NCBI GenBank assembly: GCA_940337035.1 | Contig: CALNHX010005245.1 | Location: forward strand, 1-64,000 | Length of the DNA: 64,000 nt | Source: Agriotes lineatus | Lineage: Eukaryota > Arthropoda > Insecta > Coleoptera > Elateridae | Reading direction: 5' to 3' | Shown: piece after piece, positions 32,090 to 45,472 of the stretch | Layout of the letters: every line of letters begins with the position of its first letter | Position numbering within the stretch: position 1 is the first letter of the stretch | Position numbers and translations under genes: made by a program | The notes under the pieces: generated by a model | Database searches by the model: none | Told to the model about the DNA's origin: nothing | The model's input: only the letters and a program-made list of their open reading frames with translations

Positions 32090-34530
32090 CACTATAGTTC
32101 GATTCAACTAATTTTCAAACACCTTATACACTTACAGAAAAGATATCTTGAAATTGGTCTTCACTTTAAAGTAATATAAATGTTTATTTAAAAAATTCTC
32201 CGTAAATAGATCATTTCTAATACTTTCATGTCCTAGACTTAAACGTCGATTTGGCTGAAGATCCTTATATCTTTATATCGATCCGTTTTTGTCGGAAGTC
32301 CCATTAGACAGATTTGAGATGTTTTTGGTTATTGTTTGAATTGATTTCTTTGCTGTGATTCTATAGTCTCTTAGTTTTATTTTGGAATTGTTTATTTGCT
32401 AGCATTCCTTATTTTTGTTACTTACATTTCTTTGGTAGTATCACAATTACTATTAAGGTTTTAAATTCTAGCGTAAGTCATAGGCATACGATACTTTAGC
32501 GGCAAATCAGTGAATGCAGTAGTATCTTACTGTAATAAAGATTGCATTGTGTTTTGCTGGAAGTAATTTTTATTTCATCTAAACCGTAGTAAAACTTTAC
32601 TCAAAAGCAAAGAACTAAAATATAAAAAGGTAACCAAAATAATATAAAAACAAAAGCCATTTTGTTAAGAAAACATGTAAATGTTAACACTCTCTTCAGT
32701 GTTCACACTTTTTTCCCCACTTTCTTGTAAGTCGCCAGTGACTATTATTTTACTCTTCATTTAGTTTGTATTCACATTGATTTCAAATGATATTTTGACT
32801 ACTATGAAAATACTAATTTGGTCTCACGATTAGTTATTAGAGGTGGAACTATTCTGGTATCAACTCCGTAATACGTATAATTAATAACTGCTTTTTTTGC
32901 AAAGCAAGTAGTTCTGTTCGATGTAGCAAGCAGTTGGCTAATGTTTTCTTGGCGTTTTATTTCTGAAACTGCAGTCAGTTTATAAATGCATGAACGTACT
33001 CTCTGTGCCTGACAGTAGTTTTGCTATGAGGTGTATGGTTCCCTTTTGGCTAAGTTTTGCACGTTTAAAACCAAAAGCATTATTTCTTATGTATCGAAGA
33101 TCCATTTGACAGATGTCTAATGTGTATAGTAAGAATTGCTAGCAAACTTCAATGTTAACTTCATTTCAATACGTGTATGACCTTTGTTGCCTACATAATG
33201 ATGCTTCTTGTGTCTATTAACGGGAGCTGTTCTTATCCATGATAACAGCCAATTACGTTGAAGTTGGAGATTTCCCACTCTCCAATAATATTCGTGAACG
33301 CGATGATGAATTATTTAGTTGAATTATTATGCTGACAACTTTTTTACAAAACTTAGGTTTTAAATACTTATCTTTACTAATTTTTTCAGCTTTTCTCGGT
33401 AAGCTCTTCGTTATCTTTGGTTATTTCCTGTAACTCCATTTACCTACAACTGAACAATTGTTGTAGTCGCTCTCTTCGTCCGTCTTACAGTTGGAACGTT
33501 CAGTCATATTACTTCTTTCTTAATTAAATGAATAATCCGAAGAGCCGTTTCTGTGATTTCTGGAATCGTAATCCATTAACTTGCTAAAATGAGTTTCTTC
33601 AGCTAGTGCACCGAACAGTTGCGGAATCATTGCTTTTGTTACTAATATCAGTACAATCTATAGAATATTATGTTATGATACGACTATACTATGTTGGTAG
33701 ATAAAATTAAAATTTGTAAAAAAAAAATGGGATGTTATTACAATCCATATCAACCCATTATAATAGTCGATGATGTTTAAAAAGTTTCCTGAATAAATCT
33801 GAGTTAAAGCAAATTAGTAATTGAATAATAGCTATTAAAAGGTTACAGGTGGTTTGAAAATAAAGAGAATATTTAAAAATATGGTTGAAGAAGCAATGAC
33901 AAATGCAAAATTCTAATAAGGGTAGAATTAAAGTAGGTGGATATCAAATAAGAATATAGACTAGAAGGCATAAAGAATGAAAATGTAGTAGTTAGGAAGT
34001 TTGTTTCCGATTATTAAAAATAACAACTTGAAAAATATATAAGAAAATCGTTTTGGTCTAATTAAAAATATTAAATTTAACCCTCTTTTACTGTGAAAAT
34101 GTCTTGGCTTATTTAAGAAGGGTAATATCTAAATCTACGTGGTATATAAAAAAGTGAAATATTAAGAATGAATAATTGAAAAGTTATATTGGAACAGCTT
34201 TATTGAGAAGAATACATTTGACAAGTAACATAAATAGAAAGGGTTACATCAATCTATTTGTTGTAGAGTGGACAGTCCAGAAGGGCGTTGGTGAAGCGAA
34301 AGGGTACATTCCGGAAGGTAGTGGCAGAGACAGGAAAATATCTGGGATTGTTCTGTTGGCTGGTTGCTGTCAAGGATTTTGGGTTTCGTTGGTCTGTTCG
34401 TGAGAGCTGCATTGCAGGGAGCTGCTTAGAGGGGTCGATTGTGGCTAAAAGATAGGTTGCAGTCTTGAACATTGTGGAAGTAAAATATACAAGGTGCGTG
34501 ATTTCTTATAGTATACCAACTAGAAAGCAA
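32090..34530. other. AT-rich stretch without recognised features
   Basis: No protein similarity, RNA gene or strong inverted repeat was seen. The plus frame 34176-34403 is not recognised. Confidence 0.45.
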
Positions 34531-34535
34531 ATAAA

Positions 34536-34616
34536 GACATTTGAAAAGGTAAAATTAACTAAGAAACAATAACTTACTGTAATTGTTTCTTAATTAATTT
34601 TACCTTTTAAAATGTC
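34536..34616. repeat. 81-bp hairpin inverted repeat
   Basis: GACATTTGAAAAGGTAAAAT and AAGAAACAAT are answered by ATTGTTTCTT and its partner at the right end. A small foldback remnant. Confidence 0.65.
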
Positions 34617-34884
34617 AAAGAAGTTTCAGAGATTATAATAACTTACTGTGTTATTTAATGTTATAATGTACCATTCTAAGGATTGGGCATTTGTCATTCA
34701 GATTTTAAAATTGTTGTTGACATTTGGTTGACATTAGAAGTGACGTTCGATTTGAATGAATAGTTTAAAGTATTTGAAAATCACTTTTTCAGAACAAAGT
34801 AACTAGATAACCGAACCCAACCCTATAAGAGTTTCAGGCGCTATCATATCAATATTTGAAAGTTTGCATATTAAAAGGCACAAT

Positions 34885-35128
34885 TTAAATAGGGTAGCCA
34901 ACGCAATCATTCAGTCGTTCATTTTGAGCACCAATGCCCATATAGTCATATATTTCGCATGTTAACGGCACAGTAAATATTTTTGCAGATAGGGATTCAT
35001 CGTCATCATCATTTTGTGGTAAAGTGTGCTTTTCAAAAGACGAACTTGCAGAGTCTAGAGTATGTTCAAGTAAAAGCGGAAGTTCTTCGTCTGTGGGGCC
35101 TTTTATCATTGTTAAATACTGTGAAAAT
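34885..35128 (-). CDS. Candidate terminal exon, unknown protein
   Basis: A minus-strand frame is preceded by a good pyrimidine tract and acceptor (TGTATTTTCACAG, about 35125) and runs to a stop at 34885. The protein, about 77 residues, starts YLTMIKGPTDEELPLLLEHT, has an acidic NDDDDESL patch and contains CEIYDYMGIGAQNE. Composition looks like coding rather than noise, but I do not recognise it. It could be the last exon of a gene nested in the presumed Ubr3 intron, or a transposon fragment. No upstream exon was found. Confidence 0.3.
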
Positions 35129-35579
35129 ACAAGGATTGCTTACACTCTAGTTTAAAATTATGTTACACGATGTATTTAGTTCAAAATAGAATTTCAAAGC
35201 TTATAATTAAATAGCAAGTTGCATGAGTCCATCAAATTTAACGCAAATAATGTGTTTTCAAATTATGATTAACACTACCGCCTACAGATGTAAGCCTATT
35301 TCTATCAGACAGAGCATTTTACTACATACGTTTGTGAACTAAGAGCTTTTGCTACTTATTGCTAATTTAAAATAACGTTATTCTGAAAAACAACACCACA
35401 CACCTACTAAAACAGCTCCCACCAAACTACTGTAAGTTAGGCAAGCTTAGAATTACGATATTTTAGAAGAAACAAATAGTTACTTAGGATAGAAATATGG
35501 CATGTTACTCAAAATAAAGACTTTTTCCGCCAATCGTACTAGAACTAACACCTTATTGACAAAATTTTGTTGAGCAAAG

Positions 35580-35703
35580 TCAAACATTCCATTACATCAG
35601 CCGTTGCTAGGTAATTTACAATAAAACTGAACAGGAATAATTCAAACATTCCATTACATCAGCCGCAACTAGGTAATTTACAATAAAACTGTACAGGAAT
35701 AAT
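35580..35703. repeat. 62-bp tandem duplication, two units
   Basis: Units 35580-35641 and 35642-35703 begin TCAAACATTCCATTACATCA and differ at about four positions. A recent local duplication. Confidence 0.92.
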
Positions 35704-36624
35704 ATTCCCGGCCTAGGCAGGGAGTATTCGAGTACTATTTCCTATTTCTTTTAATTGCTCGTATCGATCGGCGGAAAAATAGTATGTGTATCTTGAACAA
35801 AAAGCAACATTTCCAGACTCCTGTGTTGTTGGGCTCGACATTCGCCTCGCGCAACAATATTCACAGTCGTCTGGGAATGTTACGCTTTTCGTCCTAGATA
35901 CACAATGTACTATTACGATGAAAAATAGATTAGTTTTACCACGAGAAGCTTTTAGATACGATGTTTTGGCATTAGATTGGCCAAGGCTTTGTGTTTACGA
36001 TACAGTGAAAAGGTCAGTTTCTAGAAAAATGTTCTGCCAAAGAGGTATACATATGTAAACGTGTGTTGAGCCTATCTGCCTGCCTGTGTATGTCACGTTT
36101 TTATCATCCAAGATTGGGCTTACTTCTGGAGTCATAGGTCATATATTTACCATGCTTGTCATAATATAACAATAAAGGAGGTGAGTTACGTAGCATTCCT
36201 AGCCGAGCCAGTAAGACGTTTGGCAAGAAATCAGATTCCCATAGAACCGTGTTTGAAAATTATCGACTATACTTTGTTTTATTTGCCTATTTGTGTAATT
36301 CACAATACTAAGTATTTCCTCTTACTGTTTCAGTATTATTAGAAAAACTAAGAAATGAAAACATTTGTGGCAGGAGTTTCTAAGAAACGTAGTAGTTGGT
36401 GTGAATTGGTATATGAAACTGAGTTGTGACCTTTCGTGCGTGTTAAAGTTTGGCCTTTACCTTAAAAGCATTTATTTGGGGACTAAAAACTCACTCAAAA
36501 TCTACCCTGAAACCACCTTCAATGGTTCATGTACTTATTTTTTTACTTTTCTCGAGAATTATCGATCTATCGAATCCAAGAGTGTCAGTTTGAAGTTAAC
36601 TACATAAGTTACTACGTCTTGTGC

Positions 36625-36816
36625 TATATTTGTCTCAAAAATGGATATCAATTTCTCAAGCGAGTAAAGCGTGTGAGCAATTGGTTAAGTGTAGCTGCAA
36701 GAAGGATTGCTTAAAGGACTGCAGCTGTAAGAAAAGCTTATGTGTACCCTACTTTGTAAAGGTGTGTTCGAAATCTCAATTTTATTATCGTTATTTTCAT
36801 ACTTTTTATGTCGAAT
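36625..36816 (+). pseudogene. Cys-rich CXC-like fragment
   Basis: The plus frame reads ACEQLVKCSCKKDCLKDCSC and then KKSLCVPYF. The spacing C.C...C...C.C resembles the tesmin/TSO1 CXC-type motif that ends many unnamed multi-copy insect proteins (family resemblance from memory). No upstream partner exon was recognised, although frames at 35786-36058 and 36365-36607 are on the same strand. It is probably a remnant of a mobile-element protein. Confidence 0.3.
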
Positions 36817-36999
36817 AAACTTGCCTGATTAGTCTTAAAGCATTGTTGAAGCAGATCACGCTAAGGCTTCTTTCTCCTGATAAATTATATCCTTGGTCGT
36901 ATAAATAAGAGACAACTATTTTTTGGTATTTCAACAAAAGTCCCAATATTTCTACTTCCTTTTCTTACCGTTACGGCCTCTGCGATCATAAAAAGAGCA

Positions 37000-38240
37000 G
37001 CGACAAAAGCTCATGCAATTCTGGTCGAATATCTGCCCAGCCAGTGGCCCTTAGTCACGGTGCTGAAGAATTGAGCTATACAACGTATGTACATGATGAA
37101 ATTCATACATTCTATAGCTGCAGAAATATGATACCTATGGAAGAGTGTAAGGGCGTCAGCACTTTCAGCGGGATTTCGCCTTTTATTCGGGAAATCCATA
37201 AATTGAAGGAAGGTACTGGAGAGTCGCAAACGCGCAAACAAAATAAAAGGACTTTAAGCACTCGTTCGTTCGCGGAAAGTTCACTAATGTCATAAAATTG
37301 AGAAAATTCCATTTTTTCCTCTCTGAAGTGTTCTTGCCTCGGAGGGAGTCTTTCATTTTATGAAACCGAGAGTCAATGGTGTGTGAAAAGATAAGGCTGG
37401 CCCGTGGTCATCTAAACGCACCGCAATTTAGAGGAAAAGAAAAATAAAAATAGGGATGCTTCCACCCCGAGCTCGCTGGCTCTCTAAAGGAAAAATACCT
37501 CCAGGACAGTTTTCATATTTCGTCCGCATCTTGTAAAACGATATTTATTGTGCATGCACGTGTAATTTTTGTTGTAAATCTTGTGCAATATAAAATGACA
37601 AGAAGGATTGCTGGGATTTATACAAACTTTGAATTACGATGATGTTGTCTGCCCAAAGAAGATTTAATAATCATTACAATCGCCTATTATTATTTAAATC
37701 TATACTATTTCATTTCTAAAAATCCATGAGCACAGCAATTAAGAAATTCATCTTACTAACTATGGCAGAAAGGGTGAGTCGGGTCAGAGGAATTTACTTG
37801 AGGGTCAAGAACTCGCAGTCAAAGGTCGTGATATGACGGCCATTATTATACGGTTTACTTCCGAAGCCGCAGAAAAGGGGCCGCCGAAAACGTAGGAAGA
37901 GCTTCTAATAAATTTTTCTTCTATTAGTGGAGTTATCACTAAGGGGAGGTTTCGATAAATTTTTGGGGCAACGATCAAAGCGCCCTGGAGAGCGTGCTGT
38001 CCCTCTTGTGCGTTCTCATCACGTAATCGCAATGGATCCACGTTGGGACTACAGGATGCTCATCGAGTGATGATATACGATTAGATTAAGTGCATTGGTT
38101 ATTGATAAGAGTTTGAGAGCTTCTTTCTGTTGTGGCACTAATGAACGATTTTTGTCTTAATAAGTATGAAATGGTATTGCCATTTCTATGAGGACGACTT
38201 ATTTGTAATAAGAAATCTGATATTTTCATTAAGAACTAAA
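37000..38240. other. Stretch with unrecognised overlapping frames
   Basis: Frames at 37044-37295 (plus), 37011-37241 and 37112-37312 (minus) and 37805-38041 (minus) overlap or lack similarity. I see no splice or motif support for any of them. Confidence 0.35.
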
Positions 38241-38243
38241 TAA

Positions 38244-38662
38244 TTTTATCTACGACCACTACTAAAGATAGGCCTTTTAGCGCTAAAAGTGACGTTTTAT
38301 AGTTTACCGTGGTTAAAGAAATCAGCTGTTTACTTTTAGCACATGGGCTAAAAGTGAAGTGAGGTTATAAAACTACAATTTCGAACTGGAAGTGAGATTG
38401 TAAAGTTATTCTAGTTGCTTCTTGCGTTAGACGTAAAGTGTTTCTGAAATAATTAAAGCATTATATAATGAATACAGTCAGATATGGAATATCAATAATT
38501 ACATTTCGTAACTCACCTTGACAGCACTGGCGTGGCAAACAATCGCCCGCGCGGCATGGGCTACTGTTTTTTATGACATAAATTAAAAGTGTCGCAGATG
38601 CAAACCTTTGTTAAATCGATATTTATGGATTAATAACGGTAAAATTAAGGTCGTAGATAAAA
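38244..38662. mobile_element. 419-bp element with 14-bp perfect inverted ends
   Basis: The ends are TTTTATCTACGACC and its exact complement. The interior block CACTACTAAAGATAGGCC with CTTTTAGC recurs at 63720-63740, so the sequence is repetitive in this genome. No transposase. Target duplication not identified. Confidence 0.55.
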
Positions 38663-39040
38663 ATGTTGTATGCAACGCGTGTTAAAAGTCGTTTATGCAC
38701 GAGACATGTTATGAAACTCAACCTTCGGCTTCTTTTCATAATTTTCATGCTATTAAATTAGCGCTTTAAATGTGAATCCCAATATGAAATAAAGTGATTT
38801 TAGATATTAGTGTATTTGTGAAAGATAAGTTTCAAACGAGTAAGAATGTCCATTATGTTAATAGACAATATTCAAAACATGGAATAGGTGGTATAGATCA
38901 AGATTCTTAAACCTTTCTGAACCATACAGCGCATTCTAGACTAAGGGCAGGAAGACTGACACCATTTACTTTTCCACCACAAATGTATAGTTGGGCATAA
39001 TTAATAGTACACATAATACACAAGAAATATTTAATTGCAA

Positions 39041-39155
39041 AGTAGCGAGGTAGCGCAGTTCGGGAAGCACTAGGCTTACATTAAGCAAGTTCGCGGTTCG
39101 AATCCCGCGGGGGCCGGAATTTTTCCGCAACCTTTACGATTGGAATCGGGCTGTG
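39041..39155 (+). mobile_element. tRNA-derived SINE, copy 1
   Basis: An A box (GGTAGCGCAGTTCGGG) and a perfect B box (GGTTCGAATCC at 39095-39105) lie at tRNA-like spacing, followed by a non-tRNA body with GGGGCCGGAATTTTTCCG and GATTGGAATCGGGCT. A second copy lies at 48800-48915. The boxes form an internal RNA polymerase III promoter. The region before the A box does not complete an acceptor stem, so this is a SINE rather than a tRNA gene. Confidence 0.8.
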
Positions 39156-39899
39156 TACGTTTGCGTAGTAACTTAGTGTTAGTTATTTTACTTCATGTCA
39201 CATTTATTTACGAGTTAGTGAAATAATAAGCCTAAAGTGCCCTATATTTGGAAAAGTATGATAACGTTCCTACCATCAAGGTGTTCATCGGTGAGTCGAA
39301 AACAACGATTCCCACAAATATGTGGAACCAAAACACAACTTTATCTTGTAAACTGGGATTTTTAAGAGGGTAAACTTTTTCTGCCAACCAGTTCCAACAG
39401 TTCTCATCTAATATATTGGATTTCAGCATAGCGTAATTCTGAAAATTTTCAATTTCTTCCACCCTTAATTGAACAAGTCACGCAGCGGATGCAGCTATTG
39501 ATGTTGCATTTAGTTGGCAAGAAACGTTCTTTATAGAAAAGGTGATCATTGCCTCGATGACACGTAAACTACTCAAACTTCTTGTTAAACTACTCTTGAA
39601 GCACTTGAGTGGTGATCACAAATGATGGAAAGTAAATATTGCTGTCCCTAGTGTCTCTCATCATTTATTTCATATTTAGGAAATGCACGATAGACTTCTT
39701 TCAGATAGAATGTCCACAAAGCCATTCTAAAGCCTGTCATCACAGATACATATGATTATCTTTTCCCTGCAGCTTTAAGTTATAAATCTTTAATCCACCA
39801 ACCAGCAAAAATTAGTTGGCTCATCGAAATGAAGATATCTGATGTTGAATTGTTGTTTTTTCTTCTTTTTTGCCGGGACAACATACTTTAGTATGCAAC

Positions 39900-40880
39900 G
39901 TAATATTATGTTATTGGCTTCCAATATATTTTAGTAAGACCTTGAAAGGACGTTGTTGCAATTATTTTCATAACACGTCCGAAGGCTAGTATTTTACTAA
40001 TCAAAGCTTATTATCAAATAATGCAGGGATGTGACGTTTGCACCTATACGAATTAAATTTAAGAAGAAGCCCTGGACGGGTATGAGAAGGCGATGCTGAA
40101 GCGATGAAGTCACTTTTGAATCCCTCTCCACCCCGAAGAGTAACGAATGCGAAGACCCTCCCCCTGGAGCTTAGGCCCAGCAATCTACCGCCACTCTACC
40201 ACTCCGAAGTCAGTACTAGTTCTGCTTCACCTCAAAAAGAAAACCAACCAGCATCAGCACTCCAAAGCTGGCCCGAGAAACCAGAACCGTTCCTGAAAAA
40301 CCCAACCCTTTCCTGATTGAAACGATCTATAGGTGGTGAAATCCTCTCTTCTTAACGCTTGCAGAACTTTCCTTCGTCAAGCCAATTTACTGGTGGCAAA
40401 ATTCCGGTTCATTAAAAACTGCAGAGCCTTTTCTCTAGATGGCGCAAATCACCGTCGCCTGGCAGAAAGCATCTGTAGCCACGACTCGGCGCAGCGACCT
40501 ATCCTAGGGCGACATGGCAGGTAGCAAAGTTTGATGTACGCGGCCTAATTTTTAGTTGATAAGGGGCAGTTTTGTCACAATCGTCGCTGTGATTAAGCAC
40601 AAATTGTACTTAGGTGGGGTAGATGCCTCTTCCCAGCCATCAGGACCTTCCTACGGCATTTATTGGTGAAAATATAGAGTTTATTGAACTATGGGTCCAG
40701 CAACTGGTATGACCTATTTTTAGTAGGTTGTTACGAAAACATTATTTTGTTATTGGCATTTCTATTGTCAGATTTGTGTGCGTTAATTTATGCAGTTTAA
40801 TAGATCATGGATAATTTTCCAATTAACCAACGCGTATACGTGGTTAAAAGCTTTATACGAAGTCAATAAGTTGTGAACAC
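39900..40880. other. No recognised gene
   Basis: Plus frames 40104-40316 (Pro/Ser-rich) and 40333-40524 are not recognised. They may belong to the mariner relic that follows, but no transposase text is seen in them. Confidence 0.35.
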
Positions 40881-40884
40881 AGTG

Positions 40885-41134
40885 GATTTTGAGGTTTGGT
40901 AACATAACACGGCGGTCCAATTTCCCCGATTTGACGGCTCCTGATTTCTTTTTGTGGGAATATCTGAAGCAAAAGGTCTACGAGAAGCGTCCTCAAACAA
41001 TACAAGGCCTTAAAGTGAGTATTTCAGAAGAAATAGAGAGTATTGGACCAGAATTGTTGAGAAGAGTGATGCAAACCGTTAGAGTGTTAGACGAAGATTG
41101 CAGTACTGCATCGCGGCTCAGGGAGGCCATTTAA
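40885..41134 (+). pseudogene. Tc1/mariner-superfamily transposase relic, C-terminal part
   Basis: The frame reads FPDLTAPDFFLWEYLKQKVY then EKRPQTIQGLK and ELLRRVMQTV. This is the region around the last catalytic acid of IS630/Tc1/mariner-type transposases, where SPDLTPxDFFLWGYLK is usual (family knowledge). The C terminus (CSTASRLREAI) is degenerate. The first two catalytic Asp residues are missing. Confidence 0.8.
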
Positions 41135-41169
41135 AGGAAATAATTCTTAGGAACTAAAATTGCACATAA

Positions 41170-44100
41170 TAAAGTTATATTCATCTCAAATTTGTTTCAA
41201 TCCATTACTTTTTATCCTTAGGACAGGTCTTGGAAAATAGGTCATATATTTCGGAGCTTGCAGCTAAATCATATCACGGCACCAGCCAAAAATTTCGACT
41301 TCACTCGAACTATTTCGCAGGTGCATTTTGTCTAGCAGTCACCGCTCCGTCCGGTCCAAATTAGAGTGGACTGCTGTCTCGCCGTTGAACTACATAAGAA
41401 AATTTGTTCTCAGGGCGCTACCTAGGCTTTTAGAATCCCGCCAGAGCATGTTGAATTACTCAAATATATTTTGTTTATTGCTATGAACACATTTTAGTAG
41501 CCTTATATTTCAAATAATAATTATTATCAATTTATAACATAACCAACAAAACAGTTATTTAGCATGAGAATGTCCAGTAAAGGTAATAATTTAAATTTCA
41601 GATTTGTTATAAAGTAGAGTACTCCATGAAAATAATTGATAGTACGATGTTTTTAAAATAGCATTATCTTTGTGTAAAAACAAATTAAAATAAGAGCAGG
41701 CTTGGCATTTCATGCAACAAAAACATAAAATTGCAAAAAAGACACTTGAGGGCAGCTTCTTCAAGAGGTTGGTTGTATGTTTCCAAACTCCCCCTATATA
41801 AGCGATTTTTATGTTCTATTAAATACCCAAGTTGATTAGAAGTCGTGTTTTATAGTGAGAGTGTGTCCTGAGTTATCTGTGGAAGTTTTCCTTGGCATTG
41901 GGTTGCCGTACAGGAATCAATTTGGTCCAGCGTAAACCAGGGTACTTCGATGTAAATTTACGGAGATCCAGTCAATTTTATAAGTGCGTTACAAGTACAT
42001 AAGCAAGCTGCGTACGTATGGTGCAGCGGAGCCTTATAATAAGGCAACCAGCTTCAGTGAAAGCGATCCAAAAGACCATCGAGGTTGCAGTCGCCATCCA
42101 GTCGCCGTTGGAGTTTCAGCTTAGTGCTGCATAGCTCTAGAATTATCTCAGCAGTTATGTAAAAGTCAAATTTCTCACGTAAAAAGTTGCGTTGTTGTGA
42201 ATGTGCTCGTTGCGTCGGTTTTGAGCGTCACTTCCATTCGTGGCGTCAGTAGAAGTGTTTGGTTTTGTGACGCGGTGTACTGACGTTCAATTATTATTGC
42301 TCAGCAACAGTGTTTACTGCGTGGACATCGACGATTTAAATAAAATTTCAGAGCTGTTTATGTACTGTCAAGACCAGGGAACCATTTCGAAATTTATGCC
42401 ATTCCCATCAGTTACAAATACTGCTCTTGTAATATCCCATCAGTTAAATAGCGGGCATACAGAGTGCGTACAAATAAATGTGTAATCAGACTTTTGAATA
42501 ATTGTTTATAACAAATTAGTAGTAGTTTAAAATTCGGATGTAGCGACCTAACCCTGTAGATAGAGTCATTTTAATAATTATAAAGTTAGAATAAAAATAT
42601 TACCCGGGCACATTATAATAACTTGATATAAGTTAGAGCCGATTTAGAGTAGTATAATTAAAATATGCCATTAATACTACAACTATTTGTCAAGGTGGCA
42701 GACGGGTTACTGCATAGATGTACCTAAATTCTGTTTAGCGAAATGTTTTTTCACGGAGTGTTAATGTTACGTGGGAACTACTCAATCTCCCTCAGTTAAG
42801 GATGCATTTTAATTGGTTGCCGAGTCTCCACGGATAACGGATAGTTAACACTTTTATTTGCTTATATCACACCTTTTAATTTGTTTAACAATATAATTTT
42901 CATATACGAGTATTGATTTTACTTCTGGGGTTTTTTCTTTAAGACCTACTAAAGGTTCCTCATTTATATAGAGTTTAATTTCTTACAAAATGATACCCTA
43001 TACGGTAAGTGAGCGTATTTGACTCATCAAATTTGAAAGAAACTTAAAGAAGGAGACCTAGATGCAATTTAGCTTTGGATTTATTCTGCAGCACCTATAA
43101 AACATTTAATATTACATTTATTTCTCCTACAAACTGACTAAACAGTTGGTAACTCGGTTGCCTAATAATCATTCCAAATTAAGTTTGGCAAACATCCACA
43201 TTTGGAGATAATTCGATATCAGAACGGTTAGAGTCCTTAAAGAAAAAAATATCTGGTGGCATTGATAGTAGTGCGAAGGTTGTAATACGTCTAGTTTTGC
43301 TTTTGAGGTTCTTTCGATAACGTCGGGCTAGACAAACAGTCTCATAGATTGCAATCAGATATAGATAGAATGGCTATTTCCTCAAGGTCAGCCCTGTATT
43401 TTTTAGCTCTCGCCTGGCCTATTTTCATTCAAATCGATATCTGAATATTCATCGCACATAACGTCAAAATTTTATTCGTTGCATTCTAAGTAGTCTAAAT
43501 AGGCATTAGTATTGATTTTTTACGAGTCAAACATTAAAAACATCTACTGCTTTTAATTTGGTTTTAGACTTAGTAGTATGCTCTCACAATTTAAAATGTA
43601 TTCTATGTAAAAGTTTCTCATAATAAGAAGGTAGGTACTAGGTACGTAATAAATAGTTATTCACATTCGACGTTAAGCACCCTAGCCGAACTTCAAAATT
43701 ATGGTGAACTATCTGCAATGCTCATTACTACCATCTCGTGCGGTTGGAAATAACATGAAGTCTTGGCATAGTGCTCAGTGCGGTAAATTAAATTTCTACC
43801 GAGCTGCAATTTCGATCGTGTTATGGTGATGCATTTTAAAGGTTGGATGGAACGACCAAACTGGGAAGCGCTTACCAATCAGTTGTGTGTCGAAGAATTG
43901 CTAAGTGTGTACAAGCTGGTTTATGCTGTAAACCTCACAAAGCCCGCGCTGTGAACAAACATTCTCAGTGATGGAGTAAATAACACACGAGAAGGGGCCG
44001 CTAGTTGCTGGATTTTGCAAACAAAGCTTTGTGCGGATTGAGTTCGATTTATATGTCATTGTGTGGTGCAAGTAATTATGGATACTCACACATATAATGT

Positions 44101-45465
44101 TCAAATACGGAATTCAAGCAATTTGTTTGGAGTGATGCACAAGTAGATTTCTAACGACCAGGTGGGGATGTTTCATATAACATTTTATAGTAAATTGGCT
44201 TTAGATTGTTATTGCAATTCAGTTTTCTTCCCTCTTAATGTTTTATTTGTAGTTTAAAAATGGCTGACTTGTGCTTTGCCTTAATTAGAGGCGAAGAGCA
44301 TTATCATCTCAATTAATTGTACTACAGACTGTTCAGTTTCCTGAAATAACACTACCGTATGCTGTATAGAAAGTTCAATCAGTCAGTAAATATATCAAAA
44401 GCTGTTCACTTACAATGTATGTACATATTTGAAACACAACCGTTTTCCTTTTCAAATTCGTTTGCGTCTTCAACTGCACTGATGATTATAATTATTTTTT
44501 ATATCGGAGCTATTAACACATAGATTCGTTATGGAAAGTTTTTTCAATATTTTGTTATGAACAGAACTTAGATGTTCAAGATTTTTTAATACGCTTCGGT
44601 TTTGCAGATTCCCTGGATACCATTTAACATACTGTGACATTCGCGTTGTTATCTCAGTTTAGAAAATTGAGGGCGCCACTGCCATCTTATGCACTTGGAG
44701 AAGGGTTAGAAATTCTTTAAATTCCTCTGCACGGCTTTAAGTTAGCGTGCGGAAAGCAAGAAGTCGGGGGAAATAGGTGTGCGTGGTTTTGTGTGATATG
44801 GCTGCCATTTTAGAAGCATTGACGCTCTTCAATGTTGTACGTCGTCTGATTTAATAATACAGAAGGCACATTCTACCAATCAAAAATTCTTTTTTCTGTC
44901 TCGTTGTGTTGCAATAGAATATCATTTGAGGAGTGTCTTACGTCGACTCATACCTAAAAAACATCCTTGCCATCTACCCCTTCTACCGACATTTAATTCT
45001 ACTATTTTCTCAATGATCCCAGAGTCGGAAATCAGTTGATGCTGGGTTTAGATTCCATACCGCCTAAATTAACGATTTTGGACTATGTTGAATATGTTCT
45101 ATTAGCAAGGAATGCATGTTGTGGATTACCGCCATTCTGAATATGTTTTATAGCTTAAACAATGCACGTTGTGTAATTTATTGAAGGATTGACAGATTAG
45201 GCAAACCTACTTTATTCAATATATCCCTGTTGGAAGTGCAGTAGCGATTTAAGCCAACAGACTACTAATATTATCCTTCCCTGTGGAGTTGTACCAATGG
45301 CGAAAATCTGTTAGGGATTTTTTACTATAAAGCGAAATGCTGTTTAGCGAATGTCTGAAGTAAAATCAGCATTATAAAAGACTACGAAGCGAGGTAAGCA
45401 ATATGTATCTTGGAGCTGAGAAAACTTCCTATAGCTAAAAAGAAATCTTTTTGGTATGAACCCCA
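41170..45465. other. Long stretch without recognised features
   Basis: No gene, RNA or clear repeat was recognised over 4.3 kb. A TATA-like CCCCTATATAAGCG at 41805 and a following GC-richer tract to 42230 could be a promoter or LTR, but nothing confirms it. The plus frame 42240-42485 (81 codons) and the minus frame 43901-44104 are unrecognised. Confidence 0.4.
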
Positions 45466-45472
45466 TTCCATA

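Noticed and set aside
35590..35703. CRISPR-like array
   Set aside because: Two adjacent 62-bp units without spacers in eukaryotic DNA; a simple tandem duplication.
39232..39462. Minus frame of 76 codons near the SINE as an exon
   Set aside because: Composition is plausible, but there are no splice signals in phase and no recognisable similarity.
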